Positions 9,830-18,997 of a stretch of DNA of 41,151 nucleotides are shown here, piece after piece. The translations under genes were made by a program, and so were the position numbers. Source of the DNA: Hadesarchaea archaeon (GTDB lineage: Archaea > Hadarchaeota > Hadarchaeia > Hadarchaeales > WYZ-LMO6). The notes beneath the pieces were generated by a model. The model made no database searches and was not told the DNA's origin. It saw only the letters and a list, made by a program, of their open reading frames with translations. How positions within the stretch are numbered: the stretch's first letter is position 1; each line of letters opens with the position of its first letter. The stretch covers positions 1 to 41,151 of the forward strand of contig JAPDJF010000024.1 in NCBI GenBank assembly GCA_029259185.1, in the 5' to 3' direction.

Positions 9830-10735
9830 ATGGGACTGGCAGCCCAAGCTTCAGCTTTGGCAAAGCGCTTACTCCCGGATAAGATCCTGGAGAGAATGGA
9901 TCGAAAACTGCTGTCTGCGGGAATCGCGCTCAGCGCCGAGGAATATGCGGGATTATGCCTGCTCCTCTCCATCCTAGGAGGCGCTATCCTAGGGATCCTA
10001 GGAATTCTATTGATCAAAACGATACCCACTCCGGTACTCATCACCGGAGGGGCCGCGGGTGTTTTCTTTGGGTCCACCTTTGGGATTCCCTCCTACCTAG
10101 CCCAACGAAGGGCTGCGGAACTCGAGAGGAATTTACCTGACGCCCTCCGTCAGATGTCGAGCACGCTCAGGGCCGGGATGAGCATAGATGTGGCCATGGA
10201 GGAAGTGGCGAAAGCGGACTATGGAGCTCTCTCAAAAGAATTCGAACGCGGGCTGGCGGAGGTCAGGAGGGGAAGACCGCTAATCGATGCCCTGTGGGCC
10301 ATCTCGATCCGCTCGAATTCACCCCTCTGCGAGCGGGCTTTTAGCTTGGTCATCGAAGGCATAGAACGGGGGGTAGCCCTCGCAGATGCACTCAACGCTG
10401 TAGCCACCGATATACGGGAGATACACGCGATCCAGAGGGAGAGGAGGGCCACCACGATGCAGCAGGTGTTATTCCTCCTTGCTGTCTCGCTCTTCGCCGC
10501 ACCTTTCATCATAGGACTTACCGTCTCCATAGCATCTGGGGGTGAAGGAGCAGCCATCATGCTTCCAGAAGGAATGGATACCATCGCCTTAGCTTACTCC
10601 GTGATCCAAGCGTTTATATGCGCCCTAGCTGTGGGGATAATCAGGTACGGAAAAGTATCGAAAGGGTTCACATTCATTTTGCCGTTCACGGCGACCGCAG
10701 CCATCGTTTTTCACTTGCCGGCTTTTCTAGTGTGA
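9830..10735 (+). CDS. TadC/T2SSF-like pilus assembly membrane protein
   Basis: ALRQMSSTLRAGMSIDVAMEEVAKADYGALSKEFERGL plus TMs; paralogue of the preceding gene. Confidence 0.85.
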   Translation: MGLAAQASALAKRLLPDKILERMDRKLLSAGIALSAEEYAGLCLLLSILGGAILGILGILLIKTIPTPVLITGGAAGVFFGSTFGIPSYLAQRRAAELERNLPDALRQMSSTLRAGMSIDVAMEEVAKADYGALSKEFERGLAEVRRGRPLIDALWAISIRSNSPLCERAFSLVIEGIERGVALADALNAVATDIREIHAIQRERRATTMQQVLFLLAVSLFAAPFIIGLTVSIASGGEGAAIMLPEGMDTIALAYSVIQAFICALAVGIIRYGKVSKGFTFILPFTATAAIVFHLPAFLV

Positions 10736-10736
10736 A

Positions 10737-10920
10737 CTACCGCACCGCTAAAGCGGTGGCTTCATGCTTCGACGACGAGGCTCGATCCCCCTTGGAAGGG
10801 GGGTTACGGGGGTCTTGGTCTCCAGGCGTTCGTTCGGGCCGTTAGCTATTGCGGAATCGGCCCTCGGCACGCATTCACCCCACGGCTAAAGCGCTCGGGG
10901 TTTCTCGCTCGATTCCGCTC
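10737..10920. repeat. structured palindrome-rich intergenic element (IS200/IS605 end-like remnant or ncRNA)
   Basis: Hairpins CACCGC-TAAA-GCGGTG (10743-10758), CCCCCT-TGGA-AGGGGG (~10786-10802), GGGCCG/CGGCCC (10836-10841/10858-10863), GCGGAATCG/CGATTCCGC (10851-10859/10910-10918) enclosing CCCC..GC-TAAA-GC..GGGG. Confidence 0.45.
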
Positions 10921-11028
10921 TAAATTTTCGCGTATCTAACGAACTAACGAACTTCAATTTTTTTAAATAGAGAACTCCGATTCTTTATGATTATTCAATA
11001 CTTCTGAGGGCTCTGGAGGATGATTTGA

Positions 11029-11583
11029 ATGGATCCTAAGGGAGCTGAGCGGGATCTGCCCGAGGTGTGTCGGTTTTGCGGGTGTTGGGGAAAAGTAAGC
11101 AAGCTAGTGAACCACCTCCGAGAACTTCTGTCAGAGAAGGAGAAAGCGGGAGAGGAGTGCCTCTCAAAACTTCGGTGGTTAAAAGCTGAATTCGAGAACT
11201 ATCAAAAAAGGAGTGCGAAGGAGAAGGAGGAATTGATCGAGCTCGCAAATCAAGAACTGATACTGAAGCTCCTCGATGTCTTAGACAACTTCGAGAGGGC
11301 TCTAGAGAGTGCCAAAAAAGGGGGGGATAGAGGTTCGGTGATCCAAGGGATAGAAATGATCCACCAACAACTCCTTAAAACCTTGGAAGAGGAAGGATTA
11401 TCCCCTATAGAGGCCCTCGGAAAGCCTTTCGATCCGTTTAAACACGAAGCTGTTGAAAAGGTAGAATCTCAAGAGCATGAGGATGGAACGATAGTCGGGG
11501 AAATCCAGCGGGGGTACCAGTTCAAGTCCAGAGTTTTAAGACCGTCCAAGGTAAAAGTGGTTAAAAACCCTTCCCCCAAATAA
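11029..11583 (+). CDS. grpE: nucleotide exchange factor GrpE
   Basis: ENYQKRSAKEKEELIELANQELILKLLDVLDNFERAL...PFDPFKHEAV; immediately upstream of dnaK; RBS CTGGAGGATG. Confidence 0.9.
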   Translation: MDPKGAERDLPEVCRFCGCWGKVSKLVNHLRELLSEKEKAGEECLSKLRWLKAEFENYQKRSAKEKEELIELANQELILKLLDVLDNFERALESAKKGGDRGSVIQGIEMIHQQLLKTLEEEGLSPIEALGKPFDPFKHEAVEKVESQEHEDGTIVGEIQRGYQFKSRVLRPSKVKVVKNPSPK

Positions 11584-11605
11584 TAATTTTATTGGGGTGT
11601 AGAGG

Positions 11606-13450
11606 ATGGCGGAGAAAATCATCGGAATCGACTTGGGCACCTCCAACTCGGCGGCGGCCGTCTTACAGGGGGGGAGACCGGTACTCATCCCGAGCGCCGA
11701 GGGTCTTACCCCTTACGGCAAGATGTTTCCATCATATGTGGCCTTTACCGAGGACGGGCAACGGCTCGTGGGTGAGCCTGCAAGGAGACAGGCAACCGTT
11801 AACCCTGAGAGAACCATAACCGGATTCAAACGGAAGATGGGTACGGATTTCAAGTACAGGATCGGAGATAGGGAGTACACTCCTCAAGAACTCTCCGCTT
11901 ATCTGCTCCAGAAGATAAAACAGGATGCCGAGGCGTTTCTGGGCCAAGAAGTGAAAAAAGCCGTGATCACGTGCCCCGCTTACTTCAATGACAATCAGCG
12001 CCAGGCCACCAAAGACGCGGGTACCATCGCCGGACTCGAAGTGGTTCGGATCATAAATGAGCCTACCGCTGCCTCTTTGGCATACGGAATAGACAAATTG
12101 GAAAAGGAACAGAAAATCATGGTCTTCGACTTCGGTGGAGGAACCTTAGATGTCACGGTGCTAGAGTTCGGAAACGGGGTCTTTGAAGTGAAGAGTACGA
12201 GCGGTGACACCCAGCTTGGGGGGACCGATATGGACAACGCCATCATCGACTACATCTGCGAGGAGTTCAAGAAGAATAACGGGATCGATCTAAAGGCCGA
12301 TCAAACGGCGATGGTGAGGATTCGAGAAGCTGCGGAGAAGGCCAAGATAGAACTCTCGACCACCTACACCGCAGAAATAAATCTGCCATTCATTGCCTCC
12401 GATTCTAGAGGACCCAAGCACCTACAAATGCAGCTGACGAGAGCCAAGCTCGAGGAACTCGTGCGACCGATCGTTGAGAGATGCAGGCCGTGTATGGAAC
12501 AAGCCATCAAGGATGCCAAGCTCACTCCTGAAGAGATAGACAGGATAATTCTGGTGGGCGGCCCGACTAGGATGCCTATCGTGCAGCGCTTCGTTGAAGA
12601 GGTGATGGGCAAAAAAGTGGAGAGGGGGGTCGACCCCATGGAATGTGTAGCGTTCGGTGCTGCCATCCAAGCGGGGGTGATAGCTGGAGAATTGAAAGAC
12701 ATATTGCTACTCGATGTTACCCCCCTCACGCTTGGAATTGAAACGCTCGGGGGGATATTCACCCCTCTCATCCCCAGAAACACCACCATCCCCACCAAGA
12801 AGAGCCAAATATTCACCACAGCATCCGACTTCCAAACCGCCGTTACCATCCATGTCCTCCAAGGTGAAAGACCCATGGCCGCTGACAACGTTTCCCTGGG
12901 GCGCTTCGACCTGATCGGGATTCCACCCGCTCCAAGAGGGGTTCCCCAGATCGAAGTCACGTTCGATATCGATGCCAATGGTATCCTACAAGTATCCGCG
13001 AAAGACTTAGCGACGGGGAAAGAACAAGCGATGAAGATCACGGCTCCCATGAAGCTCTCCAAAGAGGAAATAGAGCGAATGATAAAGGAAGCAGAGAAGT
13101 TCGCAGAGCAGGACAAGAAACGGAGGGAGGAAGCAGAGTTACGCAACCAAGCTGATTCCCTGGTCTACACGGCAGAACGAACTCTGAAAGAGTTGGGTGA
13201 CAAACTCAGCAAGGGGGAGAAAGAGGAGGTTGAGCGGATAGCCAACGAACTGAAAGAAGCGTTGGCGGGAAAAGACATCCAGTCGATCAAGGAGAAAATG
13301 GAAAGTTTGAAAAGGGTCTTGGGAGAGGCTAGTGCGAGGGTCTACCAGAAGGTGGGGGGAACGGAGAAGGGTGGAGAAAAGCCGGGGAAGGGAAACGAGA
13401 AAGTAGTGGATGCTGATTACAAAGTCATGGACGAGGGAAAGCAAAATTAA
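11606..13450 (+). CDS. dnaK: molecular chaperone DnaK
   Basis: [61 protein letters not shown]. Confidence 0.98.
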   Translation: MAEKIIGIDLGTSNSAAAVLQGGRPVLIPSAEGLTPYGKMFPSYVAFTEDGQRLVGEPARRQATVNPERTITGFKRKMGTDFKYRIGDREYTPQELSAYLLQKIKQDAEAFLGQEVKKAVITCPAYFNDNQRQATKDAGTIAGLEVVRIINEPTAASLAYGIDKLEKEQKIMVFDFGGGTLDVTVLEFGNGVFEVKSTSGDTQLGGTDMDNAIIDYICEEFKKNNGIDLKADQTAMVRIREAAEKAKIELSTTYTAEINLPFIASDSRGPKHLQMQLTRAKLEELVRPIVERCRPCMEQAIKDAKLTPEEIDRIILVGGPTRMPIVQRFVEEVMGKKVERGVDPMECVAFGAAIQAGVIAGELKDILLLDVTPLTLGIETLGGIFTPLIPRNTTIPTKKSQIFTTASDFQTAVTIHVLQGERPMAADNVSLGRFDLIGIPPAPRGVPQIEVTFDIDANGILQVSAKDLATGKEQAMKITAPMKLSKEEIERMIKEAEKFAEQDKKRREEAELRNQADSLVYTAERTLKELGDKLSKGEKEEVERIANELKEALAGKDIQSIKEKMESLKRVLGEASARVYQKVGGTEKGGEKPGKGNEKVVDADYKVMDEGKQN

Positions 13451-13480
13451 GACCCTGCATCGAACTTATCCGGGTAATCC

Positions 13481-14569
13481 ATGAAAAAAGATTATTACGA
13501 AATCCTAGGTGTAAGCAGGAACGCCACCAAGGAGGAGATAAAGAAGGCATACAGGGAACTGGCATTAAAATATCATCCGGATCGAAACAAGTCACCTGAT
13601 GCCGAGGAGAAATTCAAAGAGATCTCAGAAGCTTACGCGGTTCTATCGGACGATGAGAAAAGGGCCCAATACGATCGATGGGGGCACGCTGACTTCACTG
13701 GGCGCTACACCAGATCAGACATATTCAGAGATTTCGACTTCGATATTTTCAGGGACTTCGGCTTCAGCGACTTGGGCCGCATCTTCGAGATGTTTTTCGG
13801 CCGGGAGGAGGTGGGAAAGCGTGCTTGGACATACGTCCACCCCCGGGGGGCAGATATTCAACAAGATCTGGAGATCGAACTCAAGGAAGCCGCTTTTGGA
13901 TCCAAGAGAGAAATCGAGGTAGAAAGGAGCGAGGTGTGCATTGCGTGCAACGGAAGTGGGGGAAAGCCTGGAGGCGGCATCAAGACATGTCCGACATGCA
14001 GGGGCTCAGGGTGGAGAGAGTATACCAAACATCTGGCCTTTGGGTTCACCAGTGTGCGGATGATGTGCGACAGGTGCAGGGGGAGGGGGGAGATAATAGA
14101 GATCCCCTGTCCCGAGTGTAGGGGAAGGGGGAGAGTCCTGAGAACACGAAAGCTCGTCGTGAATATTCCCCAAGGGGTTGAGGAGGGATCCGTGCTCAGG
14201 ATTGCTGGAGAAGGGGAGCCGGGAGATGGAGGACCTCCTGGGGATCTTTACCTCAACATCCACATCAGGAAACATCCCATCTTCGAGCGCAGGGGAAATG
14301 ACATCTTTTGCGAAGTTCAGGTAAGCCTCCCCCAAGCGGCGCTGGGGGCCAAAATTCTAGTGCCTACCCTAAAAGGTAAGACCAAACTCAAGATACCTCC
14401 AGGAACCCAGAGCGGAAACGTCTTCCGTTTGAGAGGGCTGGGGATCCCCAAGCTAGGTGGTGGAAAACCGGGAGACCAGTACGTGAGAGTCCAAGTCAAG
14501 GTTCCCACCTCCCTGACGGAAGAGCAAAAACGCTTCCTTCGAGAATACGAACGTATCTTCGGGCACTGA
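13481..14569 (+). CDS. dnaJ: molecular chaperone DnaJ
   Basis: J domain with HPD ([19 protein letters not shown]) and four CxxCxGxG motifs. Confidence 0.97.
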   Translation: MKKDYYEILGVSRNATKEEIKKAYRELALKYHPDRNKSPDAEEKFKEISEAYAVLSDDEKRAQYDRWGHADFTGRYTRSDIFRDFDFDIFRDFGFSDLGRIFEMFFGREEVGKRAWTYVHPRGADIQQDLEIELKEAAFGSKREIEVERSEVCIACNGSGGKPGGGIKTCPTCRGSGWREYTKHLAFGFTSVRMMCDRCRGRGEIIEIPCPECRGRGRVLRTRKLVVNIPQGVEEGSVLRIAGEGEPGDGGPPGDLYLNIHIRKHPIFERRGNDIFCEVQVSLPQAALGAKILVPTLKGKTKLKIPPGTQSGNVFRLRGLGIPKLGGGKPGDQYVRVQVKVPTSLTEEQKRFLREYERIFGH

Positions 14570-14621
14570 CGATCTCTGGGCTCGGCTAAGGTTATTTGTG
14601 GAATCTACTCAAGTGATAGTG

Positions 14622-15911
14622 ATGACCATCCTGAAAGTCAGGTCCTCCAAGCTTAGAGGGGGGATCGAAGCTCCACCATCCAAAAGTTACACTCACCGTG
14701 CAACGGCCATTGCACTCCTAGCAAATGGAGAGAGTGAAATCGATAAACCTTTAACGAGCTTGGACACCAGAGCCACGCTCGATGCATCTAGAATCCTAGG
14801 AGCACGGATCTCCGTTTTCGAAAAAACTTGGAAGATCTCAGGAACTGGCGGTGAGCTGAAACCGAAGGCTAAGACGATAGATGTGCGCAACTCCGGTACT
14901 ACCCTCCGATTCATGAGTGCCATCGCTTCTCTTTCACCCACGCCGATTCGGCTCACAGGTGACCAGTCCCTGCTCAGGCGGCCTATGGGCCCCCTGATCG
15001 ACGCCTTGAGAGAACTTGGCGCTCAAGCGGAGTGTGAAGGCAAGATGGGCCGTCCTCCCGTAGTGGTGGGGGGAGGGATCCAAGGGGGGGAGGTGGAAAT
15101 AACAGGGGGGACGAGTTCTCAATTCATCTCCGCTCTGTTGATAGCTTGTCCACGTGCGAGGGATGATGTGAAAATAACCATCGTGGACGAACTCCGCTCG
15201 AAGCCCTATGTGGAGATGACCCTTCACTTACTCAGTGAGGCTGGAATCAAAATAAGGAAAAATAGAAAACTTACAGAGTTCAGGATCCCTTCAGAGCAGG
15301 AATTCAAACCCCTCAGCCTCACCATCCCTGGTGATTTTTCATCAGCCTCGTTCATACTCGGAGCTGCAGCCGTAACGGGATCGGAGGTGAGCGTGGGCAA
15401 TCTCGACTCCCACTATCCCCAAGGGGACATGCTAATAATTCCCATTCTCAGGGAGTTCGGAGTCGATGTTGAGTTCTCCGGAAGAACCGTGATGGTCTTG
15501 GGTTCGGAGGAATTAGAGGGAACGGAGATCGACTGTGGCGATGTCCCTGATCTCGTGCCAATACTCGCGGTGCTCGGGACGGTGGCGGAAGGCAGGACAA
15601 CCCTGGCGAACATTCCTCATCTTCGCTTCAAGGAGACCGACCGCATTCACGCCTTAGCTTCCGAACTGCGGAAAATGGGTGCTGAAGTGCGGGAACTGGA
15701 AGACGAGTTGAGGATAAGAGGAACCAGAAAGCTGAAGGGAACGTATGTAAACTCCTATGGAGACCATCGAATGGCCATGGCTTTAACCGTTGCTGGACTC
15801 GTCGCAGAGGGTACCACCGTCGTTGGAGGGGCGGAATCCATACCAGTATCTTATCCGCAATTCGTCGAGGACATGCTAACGCTCGGTGCCAGGATCGAGG
15901 TGAAGCCTTGA
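14622..15911 (+). CDS. aroA: 3-phosphoshikimate 1-carboxyvinyltransferase
   Basis: PPSKSYTHRA, RNSGTTLRFM, GDFSSASFIL, KETDRIHALASELRKMGA, YGDHRMAMAL; ATG 14622 preferred over 14598. Confidence 0.95.
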   Translation: MTILKVRSSKLRGGIEAPPSKSYTHRATAIALLANGESEIDKPLTSLDTRATLDASRILGARISVFEKTWKISGTGGELKPKAKTIDVRNSGTTLRFMSAIASLSPTPIRLTGDQSLLRRPMGPLIDALRELGAQAECEGKMGRPPVVVGGGIQGGEVEITGGTSSQFISALLIACPRARDDVKITIVDELRSKPYVEMTLHLLSEAGIKIRKNRKLTEFRIPSEQEFKPLSLTIPGDFSSASFILGAAAVTGSEVSVGNLDSHYPQGDMLIIPILREFGVDVEFSGRTVMVLGSEELEGTEIDCGDVPDLVPILAVLGTVAEGRTTLANIPHLRFKETDRIHALASELRKMGAEVRELEDELRIRGTRKLKGTYVNSYGDHRMAMALTVAGLVAEGTTVVGGAESIPVSYPQFVEDMLTLGARIEVKP

Positions 15912-15980
15912 ATCATTTCATGGAAGGGGGATATCTTTTAGTCAGGCACTCCCACGTTGTTAGGAATCGAGGGTGAGAGG

Positions 15981-17078
15981 TTGGGAAGCATTTTCGGAAA
16001 AATGTTTCGAGTGACAACATTCGGCGAATCCCATAACCTGGGAGTCGGGGTAGTCGTCGAGGGGACTCCCGCTGGCATCCCCCTGAGCGTGAGAGACATC
16101 CAAAAAGAGCTTGAGCGGAGGAGACCGGGGAGGACGGTGATCAGCAGTCCGAGAAAAGAGTTGGATCGTGTAGAAATCCTCTCCGGAGTCTTCGAGGGAA
16201 AAACGATAGGAACACCGATCGCGATGCTGATCCGCAACGTCGATGTGAACTCAAGACCTTACGAGGCGATAAAAGATAGACCCCGTCCAGGCCATGCCGA
16301 TTTGACATATTTCTTGAAGTACGGCCATGTGGATTGGCGTGGAGGGGGAAGGGCGTCGGGGAGGGAAACGGTAGCACGAGTCGCAGCCGGAGCCGTGGCG
16401 AAGAAATTCCTCTCCGAGCACGGAATCGAGGTCTTGGGCCACACCGTCGAGGCCGCCGGGATAAAAGTCGAGAAGGAAGTCGGGTTTGAGGAGATAAAGA
16501 AATACTCAGACAAAAATTCGATGAGATGTGCCGATCCAGAGGTGGCGAGGAGGATGGAGAGGGCCGTACTAGCTGTGGCGAAAGAGGGAGACAGTACGGG
16601 CGGAATCGTGGAGGTGAGGGCCATTGGGGTCCCCCCAGGACTCGGAGATCCGATTTTCGACAAACTCGATGCTGAGATCGCTCACGCGATGATGTCCATA
16701 GGTGCGATAAAAGCTGTCGAGATAGGGGCCGGCACCAAGTTCGCGCGTATGAGAGGATCCGAGGCCAACGATCCCATCACCATCGAGGGGGGGAAGATCA
16801 CGATCTCCACCAATAACTCCGGAGGGATCCTAGGTGGCATAAGTGTGGGAGCCCCAATAATCGTGCGTCTGACCGTCAAACCCACACCCTCGATCTCATT
16901 GCCCCAACACACCGTGAATATCCGAAAAATGAAAGAGACCATGATCGAGCTGAAAGGGAGGTTTGACCCAAACATATGCCCACGCGTGGTGCCTGTAGCC
17001 GAAGCCATGTTGGCTATCGTTCTGGCCGATCACATGCTCCGTTCGGGCAAAGCAAAACCTGATCGGGTGGGTGGATGA
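15981..17078 (+). CDS. aroC: chorismate synthase
   Basis: RVTTFGESHN, RPGHADLTYFLKYG, RGGGRASGRETVARVAAGA, NNSGGILGGIS. TTG 15981 or ATG 16002 more likely than 15957. Confidence 0.95.
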   Translation: MGSIFGKMFRVTTFGESHNLGVGVVVEGTPAGIPLSVRDIQKELERRRPGRTVISSPRKELDRVEILSGVFEGKTIGTPIAMLIRNVDVNSRPYEAIKDRPRPGHADLTYFLKYGHVDWRGGGRASGRETVARVAAGAVAKKFLSEHGIEVLGHTVEAAGIKVEKEVGFEEIKKYSDKNSMRCADPEVARRMERAVLAVAKEGDSTGGIVEVRAIGVPPGLGDPIFDKLDAEIAHAMMSIGAIKAVEIGAGTKFARMRGSEANDPITIEGGKITISTNNSGGILGGISVGAPIIVRLTVKPTPSISLPQHTVNIRKMKETMIELKGRFDPNICPRVVPVAEAMLAIVLADHMLRSGKAKPDRVGG

Positions 17079-17946
17079 ATTGGAGGGAAGGTCATCTGCC
17101 TGTGCATCAGCGACAGTTGTAAATGCCATCGCCACAGGGGAGGGGGGAGCATTCGGGATAGAACTTAGAGTCCTAGCAAAAGTTAGGCTCGATGAGCACT
17201 CGAAAAAGATCAGGGGAAAGATCAGGGGTGCCCCCCAGGAGGATACCACCCTCATGGAAGTATGCGTGCGAAAAGTACTCGAGTTTCTGGGACTCGAAAG
17301 GGAGTACGGGGCGATCGTCGAAACAGACACAGGCATTCCGATCGCGGTGGGGCTATCGAGTAGTAGTGCTGCAAGCAATGCCGTAGTACTCGCCACTTTC
17401 GCCGCCCTCGATGAGAAACCAAAACCGGAGACGGTGATCGACCTCGCAATAGACGCGTCCTTCGAAGCGGGGGTTACGGTAACTGGGGCACTGGACGATG
17501 CAGCCGCTTCTTATTTAGGTTGCGGGGTGATAACGAACAATCGGGAGCGAAGGATTTTAAAAAAATTCACGATCGATCCCGAGTTGGAGGTGCTGATCCA
17601 TATCCCGCCCGAGAGGACGTATACCTGCTCGGTTACACCTCGGAGAGTCAAATCGATAGCCAAATTCGTAAGAGCGGCCCACCGGCAAGCACTGTTGGGC
17701 AATGTTTTTGGTGCGATGACTCTCAACGGTCTCTTATACTCCTCTGTCCTCGGCCAGGATCCGACCACAGCGCTAGACGCCATATCGAGTGGAGCGATCG
17801 CGGCAGGTTTGACCGGCACGGGGCCGGCGACCATAGCCATCTCAAAACCCGAAAAAAGCCAACGCATAAAGAGAGTTTGGAAAAGTAGAGGTGGAAGGAT
17901 CTTGGTTACCAAACCATCCACCGCTGGAGCGAGGGTGGAAAGCTGA
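17071..17946 (+). CDS. aroK: archaeal-type shikimate kinase (GHMP family)
   Basis: TGIPIAVGLSSSSAASNAVVLA GHMP motif; located in aro cluster. Confidence 0.9.
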   Translation: MDELEGRSSACASATVVNAIATGEGGAFGIELRVLAKVRLDEHSKKIRGKIRGAPQEDTTLMEVCVRKVLEFLGLEREYGAIVETDTGIPIAVGLSSSSAASNAVVLATFAALDEKPKPETVIDLAIDASFEAGVTVTGALDDAAASYLGCGVITNNRERRILKKFTIDPELEVLIHIPPERTYTCSVTPRRVKSIAKFVRAAHRQALLGNVFGAMTLNGLLYSSVLGQDPTTALDAISSGAIAAGLTGTGPATIAISKPEKSQRIKRVWKSRGGRILVTKPSTAGARVES

Positions 17947-18731
17947 GAGAAGCAGCACTCGAGAAGCTTCGCAAAGAGATAGATAACATCGATGAGAAGC
18001 TCATCGCGCTGCTGGCGAAGCGAGTTGGGTTCGCTGAGGAGATAGCCAAGCTGAAGAAGAGAGCGGGAAAACCCATCAGAGATGAAAGGAGAGAAGAGGC
18101 CATCATATCTAGGATCAGAGAACTTGCTAAAACGTCCAAACTGGATCCCGAGATCGCGGAGACCGTGATGAGAGTGATCATAGCCCGGATGACCTCCAAG
18201 CAAGTGGAAAAGCTTGAAAAAGCTGAATGGTGGGGTCGGATCCAAGAAGCTTTCAGAGAGTACCCGGCCCAACTTCAAGTAATAAGAACTATCTTCAAGT
18301 ACGGGCTCCGGGTGGGGGAAAACGGGAAGATCATGTGTGGAAACATAAAAGTCCCCTCAATTCAAGTCGCAAAGGAAGCTGGAGTGGACAGGCGCACGGT
18401 CGAGACTACCGCCCGAAGCATACTGAGCGATGAGAGACTCAAGGCGATATTTTCTAACCTTGAGCCGGTGCCGTATCTGAAGAACGTCGCCCAATATCTC
18501 GGCCTTGGGGTGATAGAGATAACGGCCAAGGATGCCACGAAACCGGGGATCATCCACGAAGTATCAGGAGTCCTATCCAAATTCAAAATAAGTGTTCGTC
18601 AAGCCGTAACCGATGATCCTTACCTCGTCGCTCTCCCCAAGTTAACCATAGTGACGGACAGACCTGTGAAGGGAAGAGTCATCGAAGCTCTCCGGAACCT
18701 TCACAGCGTCCAAAGCGTGGTCGTGTACTAA
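17943..18731 (+). CDS. chorismate mutase (AroQ) fused to HTH/ACT-like regulatory domain
   Basis: Open frame continues upstream of 18165: LREAALEKLRKEIDNIDEKLIALLAKRVGFAEEIAKLKKRAGKPIRDERREEAIISRIRELAKTSKLDPEIAETVMRVIIARMTSKQ (AroQ), then ...VPSIQVAKEAGVDRRTVETTARSIL (HTH) and LGVIEITAKDATKPGIIHEVSGVLSKFKIS (ACT). No ATG/GTG/TTG between the in-frame TAG at 17886 and GTG 18162; CTG 17943 overlaps aroK stop. Confidence 0.8.
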   Translation: MREAALEKLRKEIDNIDEKLIALLAKRVGFAEEIAKLKKRAGKPIRDERREEAIISRIRELAKTSKLDPEIAETVMRVIIARMTSKQVEKLEKAEWWGRIQEAFREYPAQLQVIRTIFKYGLRVGENGKIMCGNIKVPSIQVAKEAGVDRRTVETTARSILSDERLKAIFSNLEPVPYLKNVAQYLGLGVIEITAKDATKPGIIHEVSGVLSKFKISVRQAVTDDPYLVALPKLTIVTDRPVKGRVIEALRNLHSVQSVVVY

Positions 18732-18895
18732 CCGGTTTCCTGATCCCCCGTTTCCGCTGAGGGGTGAGACTCCTCGCACGGAGTGGATGCGTTAACCTTT
18801 TTCACTTTTTTCATGCATAGAGCACGATACTCTTTCCAGCCATCTAAGTTCTTCAACTCCAGATACTTTTTCAAAATTTTTTCTCCGGTGGCCAT
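18728..18895 (-). CDS. possible small basic protein (55 aa)
   Basis: Minus-strand frame MATGEKILKKYLELKNLDGWKEYRALCMKKVKKVNASTPCEESHPSAETGDQETG*; occupies an otherwise empty intergenic interval, convergent with the preceding gene. Confidence 0.35.
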   Translation of the reverse strand: MATGEKILKKYLELKNLDGWKEYRALCMKKVKKVNASTPCEESHPSAETGDQETG

Positions 18896-18997
18896 CTGCT
18901 ACTTCTCTAAGGGAGGGACTAAATCCGTTTCGGAAAGTGCTTCAGAAAGTTCTCCGCAACCCAACATGGAAGTTAAATTTTTGAAAATCCATCGGAT

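Noticed and set aside
12364-13146. 260-aa antisense ORF in dnaK
   Set aside because: Typical antisense shadow of a conserved gene; Ser/Ile-rich translation.
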